From NCBI GenBank assembly GCA_913019965.1, contig CAJVZR010000009.1:1-64000 (forward strand): a stretch of 64,000 nt of DNA, given 5' to 3'. A program made the position numbers and the translations under genes. The DNA is from an uncultured Oleispira sp. GTDB taxonomy: Bacteria > Pseudomonadota > Gammaproteobacteria > Pseudomonadales > Oceanobacteraceae. Each line of letters starts with the position of its first letter. Within the stretch, counting starts at the first letter, position 1. Below the pieces are notes generated by a model. That model searched no databases. It saw nothing but the letters and a program-made list of their open reading frames with translations, and had not been told where the DNA came from. Positions 1 through 7,877 of this stretch are shown in pieces.

Positions 1-170
1 GGGAAAGACGAACGAAGAGAAATTTTCATAGAAATCAAACGACTATCCCTGTTATTGATACCAGCAACATTATATTTAACGTTCGCTTTTGTCAATTCAA
101 TATCAAAATTCCAACCTGTTCGCATAACAAACGTATATTTAAAACCTTCTAGATTCCTTATATTTTTCAA
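1..170 (-). CDS. Partial ORF at window edge, possible first integron cassette gene
   Basis: Reading the minus strand from about base 170 to the left edge gives at least 56 open codons, beginning LKNIRNLEGFKYTFVMRTGW and running off the window. In-frame stops lie just upstream, so the start must be the TTG at 170 (an AAGGTG lies about 11 bases before it) or the in-frame ATG at 125. I do not recognise the product. Its position, divergent from intI and about 85 bases away from it, is where the first gene cassette of an integron sits, which is why I list it although it is too short for the ORF track. It could equally be a chance open frame. No clear attI or attC core site could be assigned. Confidence 0.35.
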   Translation of the reverse strand, partial: MKNIRNLEGFKYTFVMRTGWNFDIELTKANVKYNVAGINNRDSRLISMKISLRSSF

Positions 171-222
171 TGCCTTACAAACACCTTAGATTTATTGTTA
201 TACGAACACTATTCTTCGTCTA

Positions 223-242
223 TACTGTATAAAAAACCAGTT
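223..242 (+). promoter_or_regulatory. LexA (SOS) box-like site upstream of intI
   Basis: The sequence TACTGTATAAAAAACCAGTT contains CTGT-N8-CCAG, one base away from the gammaproteobacterial LexA consensus CTGT-N8-ACAG, with the typical A/T-rich centre and flanking TA. It ends about 14 bases before the intI start codon, where repressor binding would block transcription. Integron integrase genes in Vibrio and in mobile integrons are known to be SOS-controlled through such a box. The box is seen; the regulation is inferred. Confidence 0.7.
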
Positions 243-255
243 AAAGGTCTTGATT

Positions 256-1206
256 ATGCGCTTACAGCAGCAGTTCATTGAAACCGTAAGGCGTGCTAAT
301 TACTCACTAGCTACCGAAAGAACCTACTGGAGCTGGATCAGACAATTTTTACATTTCCATAAGATGAGACATCCGGCAGAAATGGGCGCTATTGAAATTG
401 CTCAATTTTTAAGTCATCTAGTACTGCAGAAAAATGTTGCTGTCAGCACCCAGCAGTTGGCTTTGAACGCCTTAATGTTTTTATACAAGCGGGTACTGCT
501 TATTGAGGAAATTAACCTTGATGATTGGGTTAATGCTAGAAAACCTAAAAAACTGCCAGTCGTCTTCAGCCGTGAAGAAGCTAACCGTGTACTCTCCAAC
601 CTTACAAGCTCCCCCTTACTAGCATCACTGCTCATGTATGGCGCTGGCTTAAGGTTGCAAGAGACGTTACGTTTAAGAGTTAAGGATATTGATTTTGGTC
701 GAGGAGAAATATTAGTAAGAGAAGGCAAAGGAAACAAAGACCGAGTTACGATGCTACCAGAGCGAGCCACTCCCCTGCTTCATTCACATATTGATGAATG
801 CCAACGTTTACATGAGAAAGCACTTGCCGAGAACATTTGCTTTGTTCACTTACCCGGAGCCTTAGCAAAAAAATATCCTAACGCAGGGAAAGAGCTCGCT
901 TGGCAATATATTTTTGCTAGTGACTCCATTAGTAAGGACCCTAGATCTGGAAATATGGGACGTCACCATTTAAATCCAAGATCGATTCAAAAAGCTGTAA
1001 AAATTGCCATCCATAAAGCAGGTATTCACAAACATGCCAGTTGTCATACCTTACGCCATTCTTTTGCGACACACCTATTAGAAAGAGGTTATGACATCAG
1101 AACGGTTCAAGAGCTATTAGGCCATGCGAATGTGAATACGACGATGATTTATACTCATGTATTGAACAAGGGTGGGCGTGGGGTTATTAGCCCTGTTGAT
1201 GGTTAA
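256..1206 (+). CDS. intI: Integron integrase IntI (tyrosine recombinase)
   Basis: A 316-residue site-specific recombinase that would insert and excise gene cassettes at attI/attC. The N-terminal SAM-like core-binding domain spans about residues 1-95. The catalytic domain carries R133 (GAGLRLQE), H264 and R267 (CHTLRHSF), H290 (LLGHANV) and Y299 (MIYTHV). The stretch LAKKYPNAGKELAWQYIFAS followed by DPRSG and RHHLNP is the extra patch that separates IntI from XerC/XerD. I start at ATG 256 rather than the TTG at 250, because AAAGG lies eight bases before the ATG. All catalytic residues are present, so the gene looks functional. It converges on lipA, so the cassette array should lie to the left, outside the window. 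A LexA-like box precedes it. Confidence 0.94.
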   Translation: MRLQQQFIETVRRANYSLATERTYWSWIRQFLHFHKMRHPAEMGAIEIAQFLSHLVLQKNVAVSTQQLALNALMFLYKRVLLIEEINLDDWVNARKPKKLPVVFSREEANRVLSNLTSSPLLASLLMYGAGLRLQETLRLRVKDIDFGRGEILVREGKGNKDRVTMLPERATPLLHSHIDECQRLHEKALAENICFVHLPGALAKKYPNAGKELAWQYIFASDSISKDPRSGNMGRHHLNPRSIQKAVKIAIHKAGIHKHASCHTLRHSFATHLLERGYDIRTVQELLGHANVNTTMIYTHVLNKGGRGVISPVDG

Positions 1207-1227
1207 TACGATTCGAATAAAGAGTTT

Positions 1228-1253
1228 AGCCTTCCTTGATTTACAGGAAGGCT
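1228..1253 (+). terminator. Hairpin after intI
   Basis: AGCCTTCCT and AGGAAGGCT form a perfect 9-bp stem with an 8-base loop, 22 bases after the intI stop. No run of T follows, so intrinsic termination is uncertain. The hairpin sits between the convergent intI and lipA genes. Confidence 0.4.
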
Positions 1254-1373
1254 TACAGGTTTCCCTTGAAGAATAAAGCTGGGTCAGTCCATCCTTGGAG
1301 CGCCTTCCGGCCTAGGCTCCTTGCCTAGTCAGATTTTGACGTAAAACTTCGTTTTACTTGTTCTCCCTCTCTA

Positions 1374-2381
1374 TTACGAGAATTCTCCATGGGCCTGCTG
1401 GTCTGCATGGTAAGAAGATCTCACCATAGGGCCACTCGCAACGTGCTTAAAGCCTAAGCCTTTAGCAATTTCACCCAGCTCATCAAACTCTTCAGGGGTA
1501 ACAAAACGATGCACCGCTAAGTGGTTTTTACTCGGCTGCAAATATTGGCCAAGGGTAATCATGTCGACGTTATGGGCGCGAAGGTCTTTCATCACTTCCA
1601 CAACTTCTTCATTGGTTTCCCCCAAGCCCAGCATGATGCCAGATTTGGTTTTAACGTCAGGGCAACGCTCTTTGTATTTTTCTAATAAATCCAAAGACCA
1701 GTCGTAGTCAGATCCAGGGCGCGACTCTTTATACAAACGTGGCACGGTTTCTAGGTTGTGGTTAAACACATCCGGCACGTCGGTTTCCATAATGCCTACG
1801 GCAACGTCCATACGGCCACGGAAATCCGGTACCAGTACTTCAATTTCAATGTTCGGGCTTAACGCGCGGGTTTCGCGAATGCAATCGACGAAGTGCTGTG
1901 CACCTCCGTCACGTAGATCATCACGGTCTACCGAGGTAATCACTACGTACTTTAGCTTCATATCCGCAATCGCGGTGGCTAAGTTTTTCGGCTCGTCTTT
2001 ATCCAGCTCGTTCGGGCGACCGTGGGCTACATCGCAGAATGGGCAGCGACGCGTACAGATATCACCCATGATCATAAAGGTTGCGGTACCACCACCAAAA
2101 CACTCCCCTAGATTCGGGCAGTTAGCTTCTTCGCATACGGTATGCAGGTTGTGCTTGCGCAGTTTATCTTTAATTTCGCTAATACGTGGTGAAGCTGGAA
2201 TGCGTACACGAATCCAGTCCGGCTTACGCGGCATGGTTTCGGTCGGGATTACTTTAATGGGGATACGAGCAACTTTTTCAGCACCTCGTAGTTTTTCACC
2301 TTGTACCGCACGCTTAGGTTTTGGCTTTTCAGCTGTCTTTTCTAATGGGGTCTTTGCGGCGGTTTTCTCTAAATCTGTCAT
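1374..2381 (-). CDS. lipA: Lipoyl synthase LipA
   Basis: A radical SAM enzyme that inserts two sulfurs into octanoyl groups carried by the E2 subunits of 2-oxoacid dehydrogenases and by the GcvH protein. The auxiliary cluster motif is [12 protein letters not shown], the radical SAM motif is CTRRCPFC, and the LipA-specific C-terminal RSSYHA is intact. The first 45 residues form a Lys/Ala/Pro-rich extension ([20 protein letters not shown]) longer than in E. coli. I use the ATG at 2381, preceded by AGG at a normal distance, rather than the GTG two codons upstream in the ORF track. It lies 53 bases downstream of lipB in the run dacA-DUF493-lipB-lipA, so octanoyl transfer and sulfur insertion are encoded together. 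Confidence 0.97.
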   Translation of the reverse strand: MTDLEKTAAKTPLEKTAEKPKPKRAVQGEKLRGAEKVARIPIKVIPTETMPRKPDWIRVRIPASPRISEIKDKLRKHNLHTVCEEANCPNLGECFGGGTATFMIMGDICTRRCPFCDVAHGRPNELDKDEPKNLATAIADMKLKYVVITSVDRDDLRDGGAQHFVDCIRETRALSPNIEIEVLVPDFRGRMDVAVGIMETDVPDVFNHNLETVPRLYKESRPGSDYDWSLDLLEKYKERCPDVKTKSGIMLGLGETNEEVVEVMKDLRAHNVDMITLGQYLQPSKNHLAVHRFVTPEEFDELGEIAKGLGFKHVASGPMVRSSYHADQQAHGEFS

Positions 2382-2434
2382 AAGCACCTAGTACGGCTGA
2401 TTGCATTGTTATGAATGGCTCTAGGGGGAGTCAT

Positions 2435-3151
2435 TTATGCAGGGAGTTCTATCTGGCTAGTATACTGCAAGCTTTGCATTAAGTGATGCCTTAACTTGGT
2501 ACTAACGTCTTGAAAAGTGACTTTTAGGGCTTCAGAGCCAGCAAGTTCAGTTGCCATTTGTGTCATTGCCATACCGGCGTAGCCACATGGGTTGATACGC
2601 TGGAAGGGTTCCATGTCCATATCAACATTAATAGCAAGGCCATGAAAAGAGCGGCCTTGTTTAATTCTTAAGCCCAATGAAGCAATTTTTGCATCACCTA
2701 CGGTTTGCTTTACATACACACCCGGAGCATCTTGCTTGGGTGCGCTATCGATATCGTATTCTTTTAACGTGGCGACAATAGCATCTTCGATCGCGCTAAC
2801 CAGTTCGCGGGGTCCCCAACCTTTACGCTTGATGTCGATCATCACATACGCGACCAGTTGGCCAGGCCCATGATAGGTGACTTGGCCACCTCGATCACTT
2901 TGTATAACCGGTATATCACCGGCAAATAAGACGTGTTCTGCCTTACCTGCTTGGCCTTGGCTAAATACTCGCTCGTGCTGTAGTAACCAAATTTCATCGG
3001 GGGTTTCTTCGTTACGCCCTTGAGTAAACTGCAACATTTTCTCATGGGTTTGATGATAGTCGAGTAGGCCCTGAGAATAAAAGTCGCGCACTACTAAGGC
3101 TGCACTATCTTTTTCCGTCTCACCGACCGAATTATCGACCATCCCCTCCAT
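2435..3151 (-). CDS. lipB: Octanoyl-ACP:protein octanoyltransferase LipB
   Basis: Transfers octanoate from acyl carrier protein to the lipoyl domains that LipA then sulfurates. The family signature [17 protein letters not shown], the lysine-containing KIASLGLRI motif and the catalytic cysteine in NPCGYAGM are all visible. The ORF track starts at a TTG inside the upstream gene. I choose the ATG at 3151, whose A overlaps the last base of the upstream TGA stop (TGATG), an arrangement typical of translational coupling. A second in-frame ATG three codons on is an alternative. The product is about 238 residues, slightly longer than E. coli LipB. Confidence 0.95.
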   Translation of the reverse strand: MEGMVDNSVGETEKDSAALVVRDFYSQGLLDYHQTHEKMLQFTQGRNEETPDEIWLLQHERVFSQGQAGKAEHVLFAGDIPVIQSDRGGQVTYHGPGQLVAYVMIDIKRKGWGPRELVSAIEDAIVATLKEYDIDSAPKQDAPGVYVKQTVGDAKIASLGLRIKQGRSFHGLAINVDMDMEPFQRINPCGYAGMAMTQMATELAGSEALKVTFQDVSTKLRHHLMQSLQYTSQIELPA

Positions 3152-3474
3152 CACATCACCATTTTTACGCAATCAAGAGACATCAATTCAGCGTGGAGCT
3201 TTTCGAGCTGATCTTTACCGGTTGCGGTAATGTACAGGGTAATCGAGCGGAACGTGCCTTTCGCACTGTCTTTCGCATGCACCTTACTCACATCCAGCTT
3301 GGCATCATAGCGACGTAGCACTTCAATAATGATGGCATCGTAACCCGCAATGCAGTTACCAACGACTTTAATCGGGTAATTGGCACAAGGAAATTCAATT
3401 TTAGGCGCGTCTTTCGGCGCATTGTTTCCTAAGATAGCCCCTTTCGGTAGGGTACTTTTAGTTGGCATTTTCAT
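3151..3474 (-). CDS. DUF493 (YbeD-like) protein
   Basis: A 107-residue cytoplasmic protein with the DUF493/YbeD pattern: [15 protein letters not shown] near residues 27-41, a central helix ([13 protein letters not shown]) and a ferredoxin-like beta strand [11 protein letters not shown]. coli YbeD sits in the same place between dacA and lipB. The family has an ACT-like fold and no firmly established function, although the position suggests a link to lipoate metabolism or small-molecule sensing. It follows dacA by 15 bases and overlaps lipB by one base. The N-terminal 25 residues are poorly conserved and the start could be a little further in. Confidence 0.85.
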   Translation of the reverse strand: MKMPTKSTLPKGAILGNNAPKDAPKIEFPCANYPIKVVGNCIAGYDAIIIEVLRRYDAKLDVSKVHAKDSAKGTFRSITLYITATGKDQLEKLHAELMSLDCVKMVM

Positions 3475-3489
3475 TACTACAGACCTATT

Positions 3490-4680
3490 TTAACCTTCAG
3501 CACCAAACAACTTTATAAAGAATAGTTTAATACCATCCCATACGCGGCTAAAGAAGCTAGCTTCCGATACATTTGTTAATGCGACTAATGGTCGTTCTGC
3601 TAATACTTTATCGTCTAGGCGAATAGTTAATGTACCTTGGCTTTCGCCCGCTTTTAGCGGTGCTTCGATAAATTCGTTGGTAAGGGTTTCAATTTGCAGC
3701 TGCTCTTTCGCACCACGAGCAACCGTGATGAATAGGTCATCGGCAATACCAATATCAAACTCAGTTTCTTCGCCAAACCATACCGGTAAGGTCTTAATGC
3801 TAGCAGCACCTTCGTATAAACGGTGGGTTTCGAAATAACGGAAGCCGTACGTTAATAATTTTTGAGTTTCGGTTGCGCGCGCATTTTCACTCTTAGTGCC
3901 CATGACCACCGCGATTAAACGCATGCCATTACGCTCTGCGGAAGCGGTTAAGCAGAAGCCCGCTTCGTCTGTATGCCCAGTTTTTAATCCATCAACACTT
4001 GGGTCACGCCATAATAACTTGTTGCGGTTTGGCTGACGGATTTTATTAAATTCGAAGTATTTTTCTTTGTACAAAGAATAGTATTCAGGATGATCGTTAA
4101 TAATACCTTGCGCTAAAATGGCCATATCGTGCGCACTAGAAAAGTGGCCTTTCGCTGGCCAGCCCGTCGCGTTTTGAAATTGCGTATTCACCATGCCCAT
4201 ACGCTGCGCATGACGATTCATAAGATCAACAAACGCATCTTCAGAACCGGCCACAAATTCTGATACGGCAATACTCGCATCGTTGCCTGATTGAATGATT
4301 ACCCCTTTAATCAAATCAATCAGCGCTACATCGCGGCCTTCGCGAATAAACATTTTAGAGCCGCCCATTTTCCAGGCTTTCACACTAACCGGAACCTGAT
4401 CTTGTTCGTTTAGGTTACCCAGCGCTAATTCGTGCGTCGCCAGATAACTGGTCATCATCTTGGTCATGCTGGCAGGAGGCAACTGCTTATCGGCATTTTT
4501 CTGAACTAGAATTTCACCACTCGCCGCGTCCATTAATACATAAGCGGTCGCGTTTAATACCGGTGGCTTAGGGATAATGACCGATTCCGCTTGAGCTGTT
4601 GAAAGTACGCAAGTAAAACTGATAATTGCAGCGATGCGGGTTTTAACGATTTGAGCATTAAAAAGTTGGCGAATGTTCAT
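3490..4680 (-). CDS. dacA: D-alanyl-D-alanine carboxypeptidase (PBP5/6 family)
   Basis: Removes the terminal D-Ala from peptidoglycan pentapeptides in the periplasm. A signal peptide ends around AQA at residue 31. The three penicillin-binding motifs are present: SMTK (S71-K74), SGN in QSGNDAS, and KTG in LKTGHTDEAG. A PBP5 C-terminal beta domain follows, then an amphipathic helix, FFSRVWDGIKLFFIKLFG, which anchors these enzymes to the outer face of the inner membrane. Length (396) is normal. It heads dacA-DUF493-lipB-lipA; a 131-base gap separates it from rlpA, so it probably has its own promoter. It could equally be called dacC; the two are not separable by eye. Confidence 0.95.
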   Translation of the reverse strand: MNIRQLFNAQIVKTRIAAIISFTCVLSTAQAESVIIPKPPVLNATAYVLMDAASGEILVQKNADKQLPPASMTKMMTSYLATHELALGNLNEQDQVPVSVKAWKMGGSKMFIREGRDVALIDLIKGVIIQSGNDASIAVSEFVAGSEDAFVDLMNRHAQRMGMVNTQFQNATGWPAKGHFSSAHDMAILAQGIINDHPEYYSLYKEKYFEFNKIRQPNRNKLLWRDPSVDGLKTGHTDEAGFCLTASAERNGMRLIAVVMGTKSENARATETQKLLTYGFRYFETHRLYEGAASIKTLPVWFGEETEFDIGIADDLFITVARGAKEQLQIETLTNEFIEAPLKAGESQGTLTIRLDDKVLAERPLVALTNVSEASFFSRVWDGIKLFFIKLFGAEG

Positions 4681-4811
4681 AAGAATATAATTTGAATGAG
4701 ATCAGTGAATAATAAATAGATGGCCGCATTGTAACAGCTCCACCGCAATTGTGCTAAATCTGATCAGCCCTCGCGGTGTGCTTTCATTATGTGCCGTCTA
4801 TTAGGTTGCGA

Positions 4812-5597
4812 TCAAAGTTGATGCGCCGCTAATACCAACGGATTCGGCAGCTGATTATCATGCAAAATGGTGATTACTGTATCCGTCGCTTGTCCTTCGG
4901 GAACCGGACCAATTCTTACTTTATGCAAGCTGCGTTTTTCATTACTGGTGATCACCACCGGCCATTGCTGCATCGTTTGCAATTTTTGCTGCAGAGCTTT
5001 TGCCGACTGTTCATTACTTAATGCGGTCACTTGTATCCATTTTTCCGGGCCTTTCGCCGGTGCGGATATCACTTCCATACTCACCGCTGCGGTGCCTGAT
5101 TTATGTATTCCTAGCTTCACGGCCGCAGAATACGATAAGTCGATAATGCGCCCTTCGTGAAATGGCCCGCGGTCGTTCACCCGCACAATCACCGATTCTT
5201 GGTTATCTTTGCGGGTCACTTTGACATAGCTGGGCAGCGGTAAAGTTTTATGCGCCGCCGTCATTTGGTACACGTCGTAGATTTCACCATTAGAAGTCGC
5301 ATGGCCATGAAACTTCATGCCATACCACGACGCAAAACCTTCTTGTTTAAATCCCGCAGCATGGCGCATCACTTGGTATTCTTTGCCTAATACCGTGTAG
5401 CGCTTGGGGTTCCCCATTGAACTAAGTGGTTCGGCTTTCACTACCGCATCTTTTAACGATGACGGATCAAGAATAGGGTTGGGAATAAAATCTTGAGAAT
5501 GCTGATAACGGCTTGTGGTACAAGCCGTCAGCTGCAAGAAGCTGGTAAGAAAAAGGCTGGTCAAAGCGACCAGCCTAAAGTGTGTCTTATTCATCAT
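4812..5597 (-). CDS. rlpA: Septal ring lytic transglycosylase RlpA, lipoprotein
   Basis: An outer-membrane lipoprotein that cleaves glycan strands lacking peptide stems during daughter-cell separation. The lipobox LTAC is at the end of an N-terminal hydrophobic segment. A double-psi beta barrel domain runs from GFASWYGMKFHG to about RIIDLSYSAAVKLG and contains the conserved RVNDRGPF. A C-terminal SPOR domain (KWIQVTAL through VRIGPVPEG) should bind denuded peptidoglycan at the septum. The protein is 261 residues, shorter than the Pseudomonas one because the linker is short. It lies 39 bases after mltB, a second peptidoglycan lyase, and probably shares its transcript. Confidence 0.95.
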   Translation of the reverse strand: MMNKTHFRLVALTSLFLTSFLQLTACTTSRYQHSQDFIPNPILDPSSLKDAVVKAEPLSSMGNPKRYTVLGKEYQVMRHAAGFKQEGFASWYGMKFHGHATSNGEIYDVYQMTAAHKTLPLPSYVKVTRKDNQESVIVRVNDRGPFHEGRIIDLSYSAAVKLGIHKSGTAAVSMEVISAPAKGPEKWIQVTALSNEQSAKALQQKLQTMQQWPVVITSNEKRSLHKVRIGPVPEGQATDTVITILHDNQLPNPLVLAAHQL

Positions 5598-5636
5598 GGT
5601 ATGGTGGAATATCTATTTAATCACGTCGTTAATAGC

Positions 5637-6629
5637 TTATTTAATCGCCTGACTTAGCTGATAAACCGCCATGGCATACATACGGCTATGGTTATAGCGA
5701 GTAATGACGTAGAAGTTGTGATTACCTAACCAAAACTCAGCGCCTTTATCTCCGATGAGTTTAACTAAAGTCGCACTGGCATCGTCAGCAACGTCTTGGG
5801 TTGGAGTTACTCCCAACGCTTTCAGTTCACTCACATTCCACTTAGGCTTCAAGCGATCGTTCACCGCGTCTTGGTATTTATCACCTTTAACATGCACACG
5901 CTGGGTAACCGCTTGGTCTTTTTTCCAACCATGGCGTTTAAAATAATTCGCTACACTGCCAATGGCATCCGCTTTGTTATGCCACAGGTCTTTTAATCCA
6001 TCGTTATCATAATCTACCGCATAGCGACGGTAGCTGCTGGGAATGAATTGACCATAACCCATCGCGCCCGCATAAGAACCTTTAACTTCACCCGGGTTCA
6101 CTTGCTGTTCTTGGCTCATTACAAAAAAGTGCTTTAGCTCACGCCAAAATAGCGAACGCTTTGGATAATCAAATGCAAGAGTCGATAAAGAATCTAATAC
6201 GCGGTAATTACCTTGGCGTTTGCCATAAAAGGTTTCAACACCGATAATCGCGCCGATAATTTCTTTTGGTACCCCAAACTCTAGCTCAGCCTTTTCCAGT
6301 AGCTCAGCATTATCAACCAAGAATTGCTTACCCTGGTTGATGCGCTTTTCAGTTAAGAAAATCTTGCGGTAGTCTGCCCAGGTTAATGTTTTCTCGGCCG
6401 GACGTGAAATCGCTTTTAATACCGACTCTAAACGCTCAGCACCTTCTAACCAGGCCTTTGCTTGCGCAGGTTTAATACCATGCTCAGCTTCTAATTCTTT
6501 AGCAAACTCATCGAAACGTTCATGCTCGGCGTAGTTTGCTTGAGTGCCGATACTGGCAAATAAAGAGCAGCTGGCTAACAATAGCGTTAAACCACTCTTT
6601 TTTGTTCTGTTCTTAATACTTTTAATCAC
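5637..6629 (-). CDS. mltB: Membrane-bound lytic murein transglycosylase B
   Basis: Cleaves peptidoglycan glycan strands to 1,6-anhydro products. The catalytic glutamate is E132 in GVETFYGKRQGNYRVLD, and the family blocks AFDYPKRSLFWRELKHFF, SYAGAMGYGQFIPSSYRRYAVDYDNDG and DAIGSVANYFKRHGW follow in order. The N-terminus is a signal sequence with LASC (Cys21), which fits a lipobox, so the enzyme is likely to be a lipoprotein as in E. coli; cleavage by signal peptidase I after TQA is an alternative. It sits between rodA and rlpA in the elongation cluster, 102 bases after rodA. Confidence 0.95.
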   Translation of the reverse strand: MIKSIKNRTKKSGLTLLLASCSLFASIGTQANYAEHERFDEFAKELEAEHGIKPAQAKAWLEGAERLESVLKAISRPAEKTLTWADYRKIFLTEKRINQGKQFLVDNAELLEKAELEFGVPKEIIGAIIGVETFYGKRQGNYRVLDSLSTLAFDYPKRSLFWRELKHFFVMSQEQQVNPGEVKGSYAGAMGYGQFIPSSYRRYAVDYDNDGLKDLWHNKADAIGSVANYFKRHGWKKDQAVTQRVHVKGDKYQDAVNDRLKPKWNVSELKALGVTPTQDVADDASATLVKLIGDKGAEFWLGNHNFYVITRYNHSRMYAMAVYQLSQAIK

Positions 6630-6731
6630 GCTAATTTCCCTAGTACTGATAACGATTATCTAACTCGACACTTTTAAAAACCGATTACGAATATAACAAG
6701 TATCTAAATTAAACCTAAAGTGTTTACTTCC

Positions 6732-7877
6732 CTATTTGTGCTTGTGGGTATGCATCGACATCATCACACCAAAGCCCGCAAGCAAGCTCACAACGGATGT
6801 ACCACCCCAGCTTACCAGAGGTAACGGCACTCCGACCACAGGTAATAGGCCACTAACCATGCCTATATTCACAAATACGTAGATAAAAAAGGTAACGATT
6901 AAACTTCCCGATAATAATCGACCAAATAAAGACGGACAGATCGCGGCCATGTATAAACCACGCATGACGATTAAGAAGTAGACGGTTAATAATAACAATA
7001 CTCCGATGAGTCCGAGCTCTTCCGCCAATACTGCAATAATAAAATCAGTATGGCTCTCTGGTAGAAACTCTAATTGCGATTGAGTTCCCTGCAACCAACC
7101 TTTTCCTTCAATACCACCTGAGCCAATAGCAGTTTTTGATTGAATAATATTCCAGCCGGAACCCAGAGGATCACTTTCAGGATTAAGAAAAGTCAGCACC
7201 CGTTGCTTTTGATAGGCATGCATAACAAAAAACCACATCAAGGGGGCACACGCGGCGACGATACTCACCATAGAGAAGATTAACCACCAAGGCATGCCGG
7301 CAAAAAATAATACCAAGATGCCTGAGGTGCCGATCAAGATAGAGGTTCCTAGATCGGGCTGCTTTAAAATCAGCACTAACGGAATCGCGATTAATATCAT
7401 GGCTTTTGCCAAGGTAAATAACTTGGGAGGTGAGCCTTTGGTAGCCATATACCAAGCCACTAATAAGGGTAAGGCGAGCTTCATTAATTCTGATGGCTGG
7501 AATCTAGGTAAACCTGGTATCGCCAACCAACGCTGAGCCCCTTTACCCGAAACCCCTAATACCAATACCCCGATTAACGCGAGTACCCCCACCGCATAAG
7601 CCCAAGGGGCAAGTATTTGATAAATGCGCGGAGGGATTTGCGCCGCCACCAGCAATACCGAAAAACCAATCAGGTAGTGTACCGCTTGCTTTTGCACCAT
7701 GGCCCAACCTTGACCACTGGCACTATAAAGAATTAATAATCCGCTGCCGCACAAAACCAACAACAATAAAAATAACGGTAAATCGATATGAAAACGGGCA
7801 AATAATAATTGGCTGCGTTCAAAGCCATGGTGGCTTTCACCACTAGTCATTTGTCGACTAAAATCTGTGCCCGCCAT
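6732..7877 (-). CDS. rodA: Peptidoglycan glycosyltransferase RodA (SEDS)
   Basis: The polymerase of the elongasome, which joins lipid II into glycan strands in partnership with PBP2. It has about ten predicted membrane segments starting at LPLFLLLLVLCGSGLLILYSA. Characteristic SEDS blocks are GAQRWLAIPGLPRFQPSELMKLALP, LKQPDLGTSILI, SGWNIIQSKTAIGSGGIEGKG, FLPESHTDFIIAVLAEELG and PLPLVSWGGTSVVSLL; the aspartate in the QPDLGT block is the one required for catalysis in the family. The start codon overlaps the mrdA stop by one base (TAATG), consistent with coupled production of the polymerase and transpeptidase pair. Confidence 0.97.
   Translation of the reverse strand: MAGTDFSRQMTSGESHHGFERSQLLFARFHIDLPLFLLLLVLCGSGLLILYSASGQGWAMVQKQAVHYLIGFSVLLVAAQIPPRIYQILAPWAYAVGVLALIGVLVLGVSGKGAQRWLAIPGLPRFQPSELMKLALPLLVAWYMATKGSPPKLFTLAKAMILIAIPLVLILKQPDLGTSILIGTSGILVLFFAGMPWWLIFSMVSIVAACAPLMWFFVMHAYQKQRVLTFLNPESDPLGSGWNIIQSKTAIGSGGIEGKGWLQGTQSQLEFLPESHTDFIIAVLAEELGLIGVLLLLTVYFLIVMRGLYMAAICPSLFGRLLSGSLIVTFFIYVFVNIGMVSGLLPVVGVPLPLVSWGGTSVVSLLAGFGVMMSMHTHKHK

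Noticed and set aside
123-136. GCATAACAAACG as an attC/attI core
   Set aside because: It lies inside the open frame of the putative cassette gene and lacks the paired inverse core; not enough for a recombination site.
1756-2391. 211-residue plus-strand ORF opposite lipA
   Set aside because: Antisense to a well-conserved gene; the composition is that of a shadow frame.
6648-6660. GATAACGATTATC, a Fur-box-like palindrome before mltB
   Set aside because: Only 13 bases, no iron-related gene downstream, and it lies almost on the start codon; likely chance in AT-rich sequence.
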